NCBI GenBank assembly: GCA_012026795.1
Contig: VEPM01000008.1
Span: 62,001-126,000 of the forward strand
Direction: 5' to 3'
DNA: 64,000 bases
DNA from: Candidatus Methanoperedens sp.
GTDB lineage: Archaea > Halobacteriota > Methanosarcinia > Methanosarcinales > Methanoperedenaceae
Below are positions 43,000-52,561 of the stretch, piece after piece. Each line of letters opens with the position of its first letter. Positions within the stretch are counted from its first letter, which is position 1. The position numbers and the translations under genes are program-made. The notes under the pieces were generated by a model. That model was not told the origin of the DNA and did not search any database. It worked only from the letters and a program-made list of their open reading frames with translations.

Positions 43000-45534
43000 T
43001 TACTTTACCCTGATATTAAGTATCTTGAACCACAATACGCTGGAAACCCCTGCCAGGAACACGATCATCAGGTCACCATAATGAAGTTCTGAAAAATGGA
43101 ACAGGTTCCTTAAAACAGGAATATTCAGGACAAGAAGAAGGCTGCCAAGCGCTCCTGCGATCATAATCCACAATGCCTTATTTTCCGGATTGACCCTTAT
43201 CAGGCTTGTTTCCCATGAAAGGCCTGCAATGATCAGTGTAAGATTGGCTATTACAAGAGTGGCAAAAGTGAGGCTTCGGGCTTCTGTGTCACTTTTTCCC
43301 ATCGTTAAAGCTAAAAGAAAAACAAAAAAAACAACAACAAGCACACTGACGCCCTGTAATAAACTACCGAAAACATTTTTTTTGCCAAATAATTTCTCTT
43401 TTAAATCCCTGGGTGGTCTTTTCATAATGTTTTTTTCTTCAGGCTCTGCTTCAAATACAGTAGAACATGCAGGATCAATTATCAATTCAAGAAATGCAAT
43501 GTGCGCAGGCAGGAGTATCAGGGGCAGGTTGAACATTACAGGAAAAAGTGCCAGACCCGCAATGGGTACGTGAACTGAAAAAATATATGATATTGCTTTT
43601 TTAAGATTATCAAATATCCTCCTGCCCATCCTGACAGCTTCAACGATAGATGAAAAATCATCATTTAACAATACTATTGCTGCTGATTCCCTTGCAACAT
43701 CGGTTCCCCTTTCACCCATCGCAATACCGATATGAGCTGACTTTAATGCAGGGGCATCATTAACCCCGTCGCCTGTCATTGCAACGATTTCCCCGTTGGA
43801 TTTGAGCGCTTCTACGATGGCCAGTTTTTGTTCCGGTACTACACGCGCAAAAATATTGATAGTTTTGATCTTTTCCTGTAATTCTGTTTTTTCCATTCCT
43901 GAAAGTTGGGCGCCGGTCAAATAATTTCCGGGATTTTCTAAACCTATCTGGCGCGCAATATGCTGCGCTGTCCCCGGATAATCCCCGGTTATCATAATAA
44001 CTCTTATTCCTGCAAAATAGCAATCGGAAAGTGCTTTATTGACACCAGGACGAACATTATCCATGAAACCCAGCAAACCAATGAATTCAAATCGGAAATC
44101 ATGCTGCTTTTCGGGAAAAGCATTCTCGGTAAAGCTTGATTTTGCAACACCCAGAATCCTCAATCCCATATCTGCCATTTTCTGGACACAGGCCAGTAAT
44201 TTATCTTTTTCTTTACCGTCAATATGACATAGATCGATTATTGCCTCAGGCGAGCCTTTTGCAGCGATCACATGCTTTCGTTTGTCATGTGATTCCCATA
44301 CATTTGAGAGTGCAAGTAAATTCCTGGAAAGCGGATATTCCCTTACAAGCTTCCAGTTATCATGAACGTGTTCGGATTTTGAAAGGAATTTTTCCGTGCC
44401 TGTCTTTATTTCCTTTTCGACAGGATCAAAAGGGTCTTTCTGGCTTGCAAGATTTGAAAATTCAAGCAATTCATGGAATTTCTCAGGAAGCGGGATGTTC
44501 CCGTTTTTTTCAAGATCGTAATATTCACCATTTGAAAATATGGTATTCAGGATCATCCTGTTCATTGTCAGGGTCCCGGTCTTATCAACGCACAGGACTG
44601 TTGCCGAGCCAAGCGTTTCAATAGCAGGCATGCGTCTTGTCAGGACCTTCCTTTTTGACATGCGCCACGCGCCCATTCCAAGGAATATGACAAGTACCAC
44701 TGAAAATTCTTCCGGGATCAGTGCCATGCTCAAACCAAGGCCCGCAAGTATCCCGTTCAGCCAGTCACCCCTTGTATATCCGTATATGATCGCAACGATC
44801 AGGCAGAGTATCAATCCGCCGATAGCGAAATTACGGACAACTAACCGTGTTTCTTTTTTCAGCAGGGTTTCTTCCGCGGAAATTGTTTCAAGGGCTTTTC
44901 CGATCCTGCCCATCTCGGTATATCCGCCTGTAGCCGTAACCCTGGCGATCCCGTGTCCCTGGACAACCAGCGTTCCTGAATAAACAAACGGCAGATCGTC
45001 GCCGCCAGGCTGGTTTGACTTTACCTTACCATCCCATTCGCATTTTCGAACTGCAAATGACTCACCTGTCAGCATTGATTCATCTATAAGGAGATTTGAA
45101 CATACGTGCAAAACCCCATCAGCAGGGACGCGGTCTCCTTCTTTTAAGACCAGGATGTCATCCCTTACGACCTCCCGTCCGGGGATTCTTTTTTGAACGC
45201 CATCCCTGATCACAAGAGCCCTGGGGCTTGAAAGATTCTTTAATGCCTCTAATGCCCTTTCAGATTTTCTTTCCTGGTAACAAGTTATTCCTACAACCAC
45301 AAAAACAAAAAAGAGCAGCATTATTGCATCATTTACCTCACCAAGAAGCAGATAAATGATACCCGCACCTATTAGCAGAAGCAGCATCGGTTCTTTAAGG
45401 ATGTTTATGAATATGGTAAGAATGCCCTGTTTTTTCCTGGATGGGATCTCATTATATCCATTGTCTTTTAATTTTTTTGTTACTTCTGCTTCCGAAAGTC
45501 CGGTAATATTTTCCTGATCGAAGGGTTCTTCCAT
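43000..45534 (-). CDS. Cation-translocating P-type ATPase (P2-like)
   Basis: This is an 844-aa protein from ATG 45534; a longer start is possible 30 bases up. It has the N-terminal cation-ATPase segment (GLSEAEVTKKLKDNGYNEIP), LLIDESMLTGES in the actuator domain, the M4 motif SMALIPEEFSVVLVIFLGMG (PEEF in place of the PEGL of Ca2+ pumps), the phosphorylation site CVDKTGTLTMNRMIL and the hinge MTGDGVNDAPALKSAHIGIA. The set of ten membrane segments is of the P2 group. The ion is unknown; the PEEF variant is shared by a separate bacterial/archaeal subgroup. Confidence 0.92.
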   Translation of the reverse strand: MEEPFDQENITGLSEAEVTKKLKDNGYNEIPSRKKQGILTIFINILKEPMLLLLIGAGIIYLLLGEVNDAIMLLFFVFVVVGITCYQERKSERALEALKNLSSPRALVIRDGVQKRIPGREVVRDDILVLKEGDRVPADGVLHVCSNLLIDESMLTGESFAVRKCEWDGKVKSNQPGGDDLPFVYSGTLVVQGHGIARVTATGGYTEMGRIGKALETISAEETLLKKETRLVVRNFAIGGLILCLIVAIIYGYTRGDWLNGILAGLGLSMALIPEEFSVVLVIFLGMGAWRMSKRKVLTRRMPAIETLGSATVLCVDKTGTLTMNRMILNTIFSNGEYYDLEKNGNIPLPEKFHELLEFSNLASQKDPFDPVEKEIKTGTEKFLSKSEHVHDNWKLVREYPLSRNLLALSNVWESHDKRKHVIAAKGSPEAIIDLCHIDGKEKDKLLACVQKMADMGLRILGVAKSSFTENAFPEKQHDFRFEFIGLLGFMDNVRPGVNKALSDCYFAGIRVIMITGDYPGTAQHIARQIGLENPGNYLTGAQLSGMEKTELQEKIKTINIFARVVPEQKLAIVEALKSNGEIVAMTGDGVNDAPALKSAHIGIAMGERGTDVARESAAIVLLNDDFSSIVEAVRMGRRIFDNLKKAISYIFSVHVPIAGLALFPVMFNLPLILLPAHIAFLELIIDPACSTVFEAEPEEKNIMKRPPRDLKEKLFGKKNVFGSLLQGVSVLVVVFFVFLLALTMGKSDTEARSLTFATLVIANLTLIIAGLSWETSLIRVNPENKALWIMIAGALGSLLLVLNIPVLRNLFHFSELHYGDLMIVFLAGVSSVLWFKILNIRVK

Positions 45535-45831
45535 TGGTTTTCCTTTAATAAAATTGGAACACAATATACTGGGAATTATATTTCCTATAGTTATATTGCA
45601 AAAAGAATTACTTAAATTGAACTATTTTATGTGACCGTTTCAATTCATGTTGGTAATCCCCCTAATGTGCAACACATTTCTTCATACTTTATGTAATCGA
45701 TGAATTTAAAGATTTCAAATCTCATCTTGGTCTTTTACCTTTATATAATATTTTTTAACTTTTATCTTTTTATTGATTGATTAAGGAAATTTATTTAAGT
45801 GTAAAGTCGCATCAGGCATTAGTGATATGAT

Positions 45832-46074
45832 ATGATAACTGGTAATGAAGCTTCTTTGAAAGCAAGGGATTATTTTGAAAGTGTGATGGGTGTGAATGCT
45901 GTTATTGGCTTCATGGTTATGTCTTTGAAAAAGGATCTTCTTGGGTCGGAATGGGTGGTTAATTGCAGCTTTTTTCCAAGTGTTGGAGCAAGACAACGTG
46001 TTGGTTATATAGTTAAGGTTGATTCAGAAGATGGTTCTATTAAAGAAACGGAAGCAATCGTTGTCAAAGATTGA
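45832..46074 (+). CDS. Small protein, candidate antitoxin of the downstream PIN protein
   Basis: This 80-aa protein has a helical beginning (NEASLKARDYFESVMGVNAV) and a beta-rich remainder (EWVVNCSFFPSVGARQRVGY, IVKVDSEDGSIKETEAIVV). I recognise no family. Its stop codon touches the ATG of the PIN-domain gene (TGA then ATG), and such tight pairs are usually antitoxin-toxin. There is a TATA-like TTTATTTAAG about 40 bases before it. Nothing in it resembles AbrB, RHH or Phd. Confidence 0.6.
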   Translation: MITGNEASLKARDYFESVMGVNAVIGFMVMSLKKDLLGSEWVVNCSFFPSVGARQRVGYIVKVDSEDGSIKETEAIVVKD

Positions 46075-46566
46075 ATGAACAAAAAGTTTTTTTCAGCTAA
46101 TAATATTGCAATCGATACGGGTCCTCTTTTCATTCACGCCGTGGGTGTTTTTGATTGCAAGAAACTCCAAAATGTTTGTCTTTGTTCCGAACCGGATGAA
46201 GAATTTGAATTTTTAGACAAACTTTTTATTTCCCGTAAGACCTTTTATATTACTCCCTATATTTTAAGCGAACTTTTTTACCAGATAAGAAAAATATTTA
46301 AATTTGATGATAAAAAAACAGAGGAATTTTTCAACATCTATGGGGAATTTCTAAAAAAAATAGGGGAGATTCAAGTAGAAAAAGAAAAAATAATAACCCA
46401 TGAGAAGATAAAATTCGGATTAGCCGATATATCTTTGATACTGGCAAATAGAGAAAGGCAGTCTTTAATCTTTTCTAGTGATGGGGCTTTTTGTAAATTT
46501 TGTGAACATGAGAAAATTGAATTTATCGACTATAGAAGCTTCTTTTGGAATCGAAGTTTTATGTAG
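46075..46566 (+). CDS. PIN-domain protein (possible toxin)
   Basis: This 163-aa protein has a PIN-like layout with the four expected acids: NNIAIDTGPLFIHAVG (Asp), TPYILSELFYQIRKIF (Glu), GLADISLILANRE (Asp) and IFSSDGAFCKFCE (Asp). The middle holds two extra Cys and a Lys-rich helix. It is AT-rich compared with its neighbours. It begins right after the small upstream gene, with which it may form a toxin-antitoxin pair; the family match is weaker than for the 30.4-kb PIN protein. Confidence 0.7.
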   Translation: MNKKFFSANNIAIDTGPLFIHAVGVFDCKKLQNVCLCSEPDEEFEFLDKLFISRKTFYITPYILSELFYQIRKIFKFDDKKTEEFFNIYGEFLKKIGEIQVEKEKIITHEKIKFGLADISLILANRERQSLIFSSDGAFCKFCEHEKIEFIDYRSFFWNRSFM

Positions 46567-46655
46567 CATTTTAATGTTCATCATTTTATTCGATAAAATG
46601 TGCTGTCAATCATAGTTAATTTAATTACCTGACAGGGAATTCAGAAGGGAAAATT

Positions 46656-46682
46656 ATGGTGAAATTAGAGGACATTATATGA
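46656..46682 (+). promoter_or_regulatory. Eight-codon upstream ORF coupled to the dehydrogenase start
   Basis: A ribosome site AGAAGGGA (46642-46649) precedes ATG at 46656 of a tiny [11 protein letters not shown] then TGA. Its stop overlaps the dehydrogenase ATG (ATATGA). GAGG inside the tiny ORF is the ribosome site for the main gene. It may be a coupling or leader peptide; the Leu/Ile content is too small to claim attenuation. Confidence 0.4.
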
Positions 46683-47806
46683 CACAATACAAAATCCCTG
46701 TGATCCCCGGTGATGGTATCGGCCCTGAAATAATAAGAGAAGGACGAAAAGTCCTTGAGACTGCGGGTGAAAAATTCGGTTTTGATATCGAATGGATCGA
46801 ATATCCGCATGGAGCTGACCATTATCTTGAAACAGGAGAGCTGATATCCGAAGATACGCTAAAAGATCTTTCAAAATACAGGGCGATCTATTTCGGGTCA
46901 ATCGGAGATGACAGGATAAAGCCCGGGATACTTGAAAAAGGAATTCTCTTGAATATCAGGTTCTATTTTGATGAGTATGTAAACCTCCGTCCTGTGAAGC
47001 TCCTTGAAGGGGTCTGGACCCCATTAAAGGATAAGACTGCAAAGGATATTGATTTTGTAGTAGTGCGGGAAAATACGGAAGACTTCTATATCGGCATCGG
47101 CGGGCGTGCTAAAAAAGGTAAGAGCAAAAAAACGCTTGAAGTCATAAGGAATATGTATAATGTAAAATTCGGCCTTGATATCACATCCGATAGCGATGAA
47201 ATAGGCTACCAGCTTGGCCTTATCAGTAAAGAAGGCACACGCAGGGTAATACGCTATTCATTTGAGCTTGCAAAGAACAGGAATAAACATCTGTCTTCAG
47301 TGGATAAGGCAAATGTATTATCTGATATCTACGGTTTCTGGCGGGAAGAATTCACGTCAATAGCTTCCGGATATCCGCAGGTAAAAACAGATTTCAATTA
47401 TGTGGACGCTGTAACCATGTGGTTTGTCAAGAATCCTGAGTTTTTCGATGTTGTTGTCTCACCAAATATGTTCGGTGACATAATAACCGATCTTGGCGCA
47501 ATGATCCAGGGAGGTCTTGGACTTGCCCCCGGCGGGAATATAAATCCTGAAGGCACAAGCATGTTTGAACCCATCCACGGCAGCGCTCCAAAATACAAGG
47601 GACTGAACAAGGTTAATCCGATCGCAACCATCTGGGCAGGGGCGCTGCTTCTTGACCAGCTGGGTGAAAAAGAGGCTTCCGCACAGATCGTGCAGGCTAT
47701 CGAGAAAAATATCGTTAACAATAAAGTGAAAACATACGATATGGGCGGCTCGAATACGACATCGGATGTCGGGGACGATATTGCGCGATTATTGAAGGAA
47801 ATATAA
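46679..47806 (+). CDS. Isocitrate/isopropylmalate-family beta-decarboxylating dehydrogenase
   Basis: This 375-aa protein starts [20 protein letters not shown], has [17 protein letters not shown], the [20 protein letters not shown] Lys/Asp substrate region, the family signature [20 protein letters not shown] and a [23 protein letters not shown]-site loop. It could be isocitrate, 3-isopropylmalate, homoisocitrate or D-malate dehydrogenase; the [20 protein letters not shown] stretch is compatible with the isopropylmalate/tartrate side. It stands alone, without leuC/leuD or aksD/aksE neighbours, so context does not decide. Confidence 0.85.
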   Translation: MTQYKIPVIPGDGIGPEIIREGRKVLETAGEKFGFDIEWIEYPHGADHYLETGELISEDTLKDLSKYRAIYFGSIGDDRIKPGILEKGILLNIRFYFDEYVNLRPVKLLEGVWTPLKDKTAKDIDFVVVRENTEDFYIGIGGRAKKGKSKKTLEVIRNMYNVKFGLDITSDSDEIGYQLGLISKEGTRRVIRYSFELAKNRNKHLSSVDKANVLSDIYGFWREEFTSIASGYPQVKTDFNYVDAVTMWFVKNPEFFDVVVSPNMFGDIITDLGAMIQGGLGLAPGGNINPEGTSMFEPIHGSAPKYKGLNKVNPIATIWAGALLLDQLGEKEASAQIVQAIEKNIVNNKVKTYDMGGSNTTSDVGDDIARLLKEI

Positions 47807-47823
47807 GGAAAAAATTTGCGATA

Positions 47824-47906
47824 GAACACAGATTGCGCGGATGACGCGGATGCGCACGGATAAGGAAAAATCCGTGAATATCCGTTAGATCCGTGTCATC
47901 CGTGTT
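47824..47906. repeat. Inverted repeat of GGAT/ATCCGTG words after the dehydrogenase gene
   Basis: Left arm GAACACAGATTGCGCGGATG (from 47824) and right arm ATCCGTGTCATCCGTGTTC (to 47906) pair with a few mismatches around an inner perfect hairpin CACGGAT/ATCCGTG (47855-47861 and 47870-47876). It lies 17 bases after the dehydrogenase stop and could act as a 3' structure. The sequence style is that of dispersed intergenic repeats. Confidence 0.75.
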
Positions 47907-47964
47907 CTTTTTGCTTAAATTACAAATCAGGATGATTTTTAAATTTTAAAAATATCTGCGATAA

Positions 47965-48642
47965 ATGGAAAAAAGCGATTTAATTGAAACCGGGCTTGAT
48001 AATTCTTTTATTTTTATTTCAGATAGTTCAAAAAGATTAATTACCAAAAACCTTGTTCCTGGAATAAGAGTTTATGATGAAAAACTCATTAATATTGAAA
48101 ATGAAGAATATCGCATCTGGGATCCGTTTCGAAGCAAGCTTGCAGCCCTGGTATTAAAAGGTTCACAAATCTCGATACAGAAACATAATAGTGTTCTTTA
48201 TCTTGGCGCGGCAAATGGAACGACTGTAAGCCATGTTTCAGATATTGTTTCTGAGGGTGTTGTTTTTGCCGTAGAATTCTCGCCACGGGCGATGAAAGAT
48301 CTCATTAATGTCAGCACTTCAAGGATGAATCTTGTTCCCATATTGGCGGACGCAAAAAATCCGAAATCTTATCAAAATATGGTTTCCGAAGTGGATGTTA
48401 TTTATCAGGATGTAGCGCAAAAAGATCAGGCTGGGATCGCTATCAGGAATGCCCGGATGTTCCTAAAGAATGAAGGGATCCTTGTTTTAATGATAAAAGC
48501 AAGGAGTATTGATTCAACAAGCAATTCCAGGGATGTGGCATTTACTGAAATGAAAAAGCTGGAAGGAATTTTTAAGATTAAAGAATTAGTAAATATAGGA
48601 CAATATCATAGTGATCACTTTGCAGTAGTGGCACAAAAATAG
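47965..48642 (+). CDS. flpA: Fibrillarin-like rRNA/tRNA 2'-O-methyltransferase
   Basis: This 225-aa protein has fibrillarin features: IWDPFRSKLAALVLKG, the SAM site VLYLGAANGTTVSHVSDIV near residue 75, VFAVEFSPRAMKDLINV, PILADAKNPKSY and VDVIYQDVAQKDQAGIAIRN. It is the catalytic subunit of archaeal box C/D sRNPs, guided 2'-O-methylation of rRNA and tRNA. The usual partner gene nop5 is not next to it in this window. Confidence 0.95.
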   Translation: MEKSDLIETGLDNSFIFISDSSKRLITKNLVPGIRVYDEKLINIENEEYRIWDPFRSKLAALVLKGSQISIQKHNSVLYLGAANGTTVSHVSDIVSEGVVFAVEFSPRAMKDLINVSTSRMNLVPILADAKNPKSYQNMVSEVDVIYQDVAQKDQAGIAIRNARMFLKNEGILVLMIKARSIDSTSNSRDVAFTEMKKLEGIFKIKELVNIGQYHSDHFAVVAQK

Positions 48643-48677
48643 TAGTGTTTCTATCATCATACCCGAAAGAACAGATA

Positions 48678-49268
48678 CTATGCCCTTTTTTTAGCTATCC
48701 GGCGGACGATCAATATTGAAGCTACTAAAAAGACAAATATAATTACTACGAAAAAGAATCGAATTGAATATTCAGAAACGCTGAATGGGTTATCCGGGTG
48801 CATAATCCTTCCTGCTCTTATCATTAATACCCACACAGACAATGCCAGCCCTGTTCCGAGAAAAGATATCATTTTAGGATTCTCCGAGGCAGAGGATATA
48901 AAATAAATACTTATAGATATTAGGGAAATAATAATCGTAGCCTGAAGCCGCGGCTCACCCCAGAAGACTCCGCCCCATGCAAGTTGTGATGATACATTAC
49001 CTGCTATAGTAGCTGCAACCCAGAATACAACAGCCGTTTTTTCAACAGCAAAGAGCAAAGAAAAGTCTGAACTTTTCCTGAAAAGCGATATTAGACTTAC
49101 CAGACCCGCACTGGTGAATAGAAAGAGACCTGCGGCTATCAAAGCTCCGTGAAGGTATACTAACTTCAACACCGATCCTAACTCCTTATCCTCAGGTGAC
49201 AGCCAGATCAATATGATTCCAATGAGGAGTGATATTATTATTCCTGCTGGCAACTTTTTCAGATTCAC
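48678..49268 (-). CDS. CcmC/CcsA-like membrane protein (cytochrome c maturation?)
   Basis: This 196-aa protein has about six transmembrane helices (IIISLLIGIILIWLSP, LVYLHGALIAAGLFLFTSAG, TAVVFWVAATIAGNVSSQ, IIISLISISIYFIS, ISFLGTGLALSVWVLMIRAG, FFFVVIIFVFLVASILIV). It has SQLAWGGVFWGEPRLQATI, which resembles the tryptophan-rich haem-binding loop of CcmC/CcsA proteins in a reduced form, and an IMHPDNPF histidine loop. CcmC handles haem for cytochrome c synthesis, which this organism must need. Family match is moderate. Confidence 0.65.
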   Translation of the reverse strand: MNLKKLPAGIIISLLIGIILIWLSPEDKELGSVLKLVYLHGALIAAGLFLFTSAGLVSLISLFRKSSDFSLLFAVEKTAVVFWVAATIAGNVSSQLAWGGVFWGEPRLQATIIISLISISIYFISSASENPKMISFLGTGLALSVWVLMIRAGRIMHPDNPFSVSEYSIRFFFVVIIFVFLVASILIVRRIAKKRA

Positions 49269-49678
49269 GATAACACCTATGCTATGAGATATATTATTCT
49301 ATATACTTTAGCATATATTCTTGCGATGAGCTGATTTAACTTTAATAGCCTGGAAAGAATATCAGCATAGGCAAATATGCATAATGATGCTTTCATAACA
49401 TTAAATGTCCATCCATCACCACATTATCCCCAGAGCAAGTCCATGGCTGCAATCTTTTATTGAAAGGGTTTTCGAACAATAAAGGAAGAATTCTTAAATT
49501 TGATATGGATTGGGGATTGGAAAAAAATGACTTATTTACCCCAGAAGGTTAGTGGACACTAACCCTAATTCTGTCCCACAGCCCGATAAAATGAAAGTTT
49601 AAATAACATATAAATCGTATAAGAACCGATAAATCGAAATCAATATCTTCAGATCAATAATTTATGGGACTTAAGACT
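49269..49678. other. Gene-free stretch upstream of serS
   Basis: These 410 bases lack a convincing gene. A 25-codon ORF (49405-49482, MSIHHHIIPRASPWLQSF and so on) and following open stretches look like protein remnants, but I cannot name them. Nearer serS there is AT-rich DNA with TATA-like TTTAAATAACATATAAATCG (about 49599-49618) that probably holds the serS promoter. Confidence 0.5.
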
Positions 49679-51187
49679 ATGGAACCTTACTTTCACCTAA
49701 AAGGAAGCTACAAAACAAGCGCTGACGTAAAAGCTGCAGGTGCAGAGATTGAAAAATTCATTGAAGAATCAAAAGCGACCATCCTCCAGAAAGGCGTTCC
49801 GGCCGGGAAGGGCGCGAAAATCATAAACTGGGAAATCCGTGATAACAGTATATTTTTTGATATCGAATCTGACCGGTATCTGCGGGCGCACGACGCATTT
49901 ATAAGGCTCAGGAAGCCTCTGGCTGGCGTTATTGGAAAGGCATATAAGATCGGTGTCAGGGGTGTTGAAGTTGAAGAGTTCATCGTAAAAATGCCATCAG
50001 AACAGCCGCTGCACCAGCAAAAGATACCTTTTGTAAAATCAGTTGGATTTGAAGACGGGATGATCACTCTTTCACTTGAGGTGGGTGAAACGCAGCTTGA
50101 GAATAAGATCCCTGACAGGATAATTTCACTCATTGAGGACAAAATAGCAGCACAAAGCTTTGGTGGAAAAACAGAGCACTGGAGCCTTCTCTGGGAAAGC
50201 CCTAAAAGGGAAATGAAATTCAAGGGCGACCCCACGGTTGAAGCGGAAAAGCGCGGATGGATAAAACGTGCTGCAGGCCGGGGGCAGTGGATATATGGCC
50301 CCCAGATGACACGAGTTTTCAGGACTTTTGAACAAATCGTGCTTGAAGAAGTCATAAAGCCTCTTGGCTATGTTGAAATGATCTTCCCCAAGCTTGTTCC
50401 ATGGGATGTGTGGAAACATTCAGGTCATGCGAAGGGTGTATATCCGGAAATATACTACGTCTGCCCTCCCAAAACCAGAGACCCTGCATTCTGGGAAGAA
50501 GTTATAGATAATTACAAGGTCACACTGGAAGTCCCCATTGACCTGATCGCAGAGAAGATCGATAAGCCTCTTGGCGGCATGTGCTATGCACAATGCCCCT
50601 CGTTCTGGCCATTCATGCAGGGAAAGACCGTATCTGATGAATCTTTCCCTGTAAAAGTGTTTGACCGCTCGGGCACATCACACAGATATGAGAGCGGCGG
50701 CATACATGGTATGGAAAGAGTGGATGAATTCCACAGGATCGAACTCCTGTTCATTGGGACGCCCGAGCAGGTTCTCGAACATTCAAAGCAGATGCAGGAG
50801 TGCTATAAGCATGTTTTTAATGATATCCTTGACCTTGAATGGAGAATGGCATGGGTCACGCCCTGGTTCATGGCACAGGAAGGACTCACGGGACTTGCAG
50901 GACAAAAAGGTGTGGGAACAATTGACTTTGAGGCGCCGCTACCTTACCGCGGGAAGGATGGGGAATGGCTTGAGTTCCAGAACCTGAGCGTTAATGGGGA
51001 TAAATATACAAAAGGATTCAATGTGAAGCTGCAATCGGGAAAAGACTTATGGAGCGGCTGTTCGGGAATCGGGCTTGAGAGATGGGCCAGCACGTTTTTT
51101 GCCCAGAAAGGATATGATGAAAAGGACTGGCCTGAGGCGTTCAGGGAAAAGATCGGGAATATGCCGACGGGCATTAAATTCATGTGA
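49679..51187 (+). CDS. serS: Seryl-tRNA synthetase, type 2 (methanogenic form)
   Basis: This is a 502-aa protein from ATG 49679 ([16 protein letters not shown], matching the family start; a GTG/ATG five codons earlier is less likely). The N-terminal tRNA-binding domain (about 1-160) and the catalytic core match the unusual zinc-dependent SerRS of methanogenic archaea: [36 protein letters not shown], the zinc/substrate regions [15 protein letters not shown] and [55 protein letters not shown] and the motif 3-like [18 protein letters not shown]. Type-2 SerRS is limited to certain Euryarchaeota, which helps place the host. Confidence 0.95.
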   Translation: MEPYFHLKGSYKTSADVKAAGAEIEKFIEESKATILQKGVPAGKGAKIINWEIRDNSIFFDIESDRYLRAHDAFIRLRKPLAGVIGKAYKIGVRGVEVEEFIVKMPSEQPLHQQKIPFVKSVGFEDGMITLSLEVGETQLENKIPDRIISLIEDKIAAQSFGGKTEHWSLLWESPKREMKFKGDPTVEAEKRGWIKRAAGRGQWIYGPQMTRVFRTFEQIVLEEVIKPLGYVEMIFPKLVPWDVWKHSGHAKGVYPEIYYVCPPKTRDPAFWEEVIDNYKVTLEVPIDLIAEKIDKPLGGMCYAQCPSFWPFMQGKTVSDESFPVKVFDRSGTSHRYESGGIHGMERVDEFHRIELLFIGTPEQVLEHSKQMQECYKHVFNDILDLEWRMAWVTPWFMAQEGLTGLAGQKGVGTIDFEAPLPYRGKDGEWLEFQNLSVNGDKYTKGFNVKLQSGKDLWSGCSGIGLERWASTFFAQKGYDEKDWPEAFREKIGNMPTGIKFM

Positions 51188-51252
51188 ACAACTTAATAAC
51201 AGCCGAAAGATTTAAAATATATGAAATAATAGATTTGGCTGGAGGTGAAAAA

Positions 51253-51390
51253 ATGGTTGGACTAGAAAGTTCAATGGATAACGCAACGGCAGCAAAAAAA
51301 GTAAAAGCAAAAGAAGATCCTGCCGAGAAAAAGAGATTAGATGCGTTTAATGCAAAACTGAGAGCCCGCAAAGGACCTCAGCCTAAATGA
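51253..51390 (+). CDS. Small basic protein of unknown function
   Basis: This 45-aa protein starts at ATG 51253 with a strong ribosome site (GGAGGTG, six bases before). It opens MVGLESSMDNATAAKKVKAK and ends in a basic tail (RLDAFNAKLRARKGPQPK). No known family. The clear ribosome site and in-operon place after serS support a real gene. Helical, cytoplasmic, possibly nucleic-acid-binding from its Lys/Arg content. Confidence 0.6.
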   Translation: MVGLESSMDNATAAKKVKAKEDPAEKKRLDAFNAKLRARKGPQPK

Positions 51391-51511
51391 AGAAGAGAAT
51401 TGTATAAACATATCAACAATTCTTATATCTGTGAGGTATGAGGAGTGGTTTACTTTTTTCCATGTTGCATCGCATAATAAAACAAAGCAGTATAGATTAA
51501 GGAGGTTAATT

Positions 51512-51793
51512 TTGATTGCCCATTGCAGCCGGAAGGTCAAAGAAGGAAAAATCGTAAAAGTAGAAGTGGAATTCGATGATGTCATCAAAAAGCTCAGGAT
51601 TACCGGGGATTTTTTCCTGCATCCCGAAGAGGTTCTGGATGATATAGAAAAAAGTATGGTTGGCTTGAAAAAAAATGTAAGCTCTGACGCTATGGTCATC
51701 AAAATCCGCAATATTGTAAGGGATTACAATACGCAGATGATCGGTATAAGCCCTGAATCTATCGCCGAAGTCTTGAAGGAGGCGTTGAAATGA
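51512..51793 (+). CDS. lplB: Lipoate-protein ligase accessory subunit (LplB, C-terminal domain type)
   Basis: I choose the TTG at 51512 as start, because AAGGAGGTTAATT lies directly before it; an ATG at 51431 would add 27 residues with no ribosome site. The 93-aa protein fits the archaeal LplB/CTD: EGKIVKVEVEFDDVIKKLRI, TGDFFLHPEEVLDDIEKSMV, then MIGISPESIAEVLKEAL. In archaea the ligase is split, with LplB needed for lipoate activation by LplA. It overlaps lplA by 4 bases. Confidence 0.88.
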   Translation: MIAHCSRKVKEGKIVKVEVEFDDVIKKLRITGDFFLHPEEVLDDIEKSMVGLKKNVSSDAMVIKIRNIVRDYNTQMIGISPESIAEVLKEALK

Positions 51794-52536
51794 AATGGAG
51801 AGTAATAGGGCTTGAAACCCATGATGCCTACCTCAACATGGCTCTTGATGAAGCAGTGAGCGAAGGCGTAAGAGCAGGCTCATCCCTGCCCACCATACGA
51901 TTTTATAACTGGAAACCGAACGCCGTTTCCATAGGCTATTTCCAGGGCATAAGAGATGAGGTCAATCTTGATGTATGCAGGGAACTGGGTGTGGACTGCA
52001 TAAGGCGGTGGACAGGCGGAGGGGCGGTTTATCACGATTTTGAAGGGGAGATAACATACAGCGTGATAGCGCCTGCAAACATATTCCCGAAAAACATAAT
52101 AGAGTCATACAGGCTGATATGCGGCTGGCTTGTCAGGGGTCTTGGAAGCCTTGGGATTGAAGCCGAATTCAGGCCGGTTAACGATATTCTTGTTAAGGGT
52201 AAAAAAATCTCAGGAAGCGCCCAGACAAGGAGAGGCGGGATATTGCTCCAGCACGGCACCCTGCTTTACGGGCTTGATCTTAAAACAATGTTCAGTGTGC
52301 TTAATGTGAGCAGGCAGAAAATTACAGATAAGATGATAGAGAGCGCCCAGGAGCGGGTCACATGCGTTCGTAATCACAGCGATGCAGGAAAGATGGAGGT
52401 TTATGATGCTCTCATTTGTGCTTTTACAGAAGGAAAGGATTATGAGTATGGCACATGGAGCATGGATGAACTTGCAAGAGCTAAGGAGCTTGCTGGAGGA
52501 AAATATAGGAGCGATGAGTGGATGTATCTGAGGTGA
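51790..52536 (+). CDS. lplA: Lipoate-protein ligase A (catalytic subunit)
   Basis: This 248-aa biotin/lipoate ligase-fold protein has the family motifs RRWTGGGAVYHDFEGEITYS near residue 72, NDILVKGKKISGSAQTRRGG with the catalytic lysine near 138, and LLQHGTLLYGLDLKTM. With LplB it attaches lipoate to acceptor proteins such as GcvH or E2 subunits; no acceptor gene lies in this window. The gene follows lplB with a 4-base overlap. Confidence 0.92.
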   Translation: MKWRVIGLETHDAYLNMALDEAVSEGVRAGSSLPTIRFYNWKPNAVSIGYFQGIRDEVNLDVCRELGVDCIRRWTGGGAVYHDFEGEITYSVIAPANIFPKNIIESYRLICGWLVRGLGSLGIEAEFRPVNDILVKGKKISGSAQTRRGGILLQHGTLLYGLDLKTMFSVLNVSRQKITDKMIESAQERVTCVRNHSDAGKMEVYDALICAFTEGKDYEYGTWSMDELARAKELAGGKYRSDEWMYLR

Positions 52537-52561
52537 TTTTACGGGATTTCAAAATAAGACG

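Noticed and set aside
43190-43573. A Lys-rich 127-codon plus-strand ORF
   Set aside because: Antisense to the membrane end of the P-type ATPase gene, whose motifs are intact.
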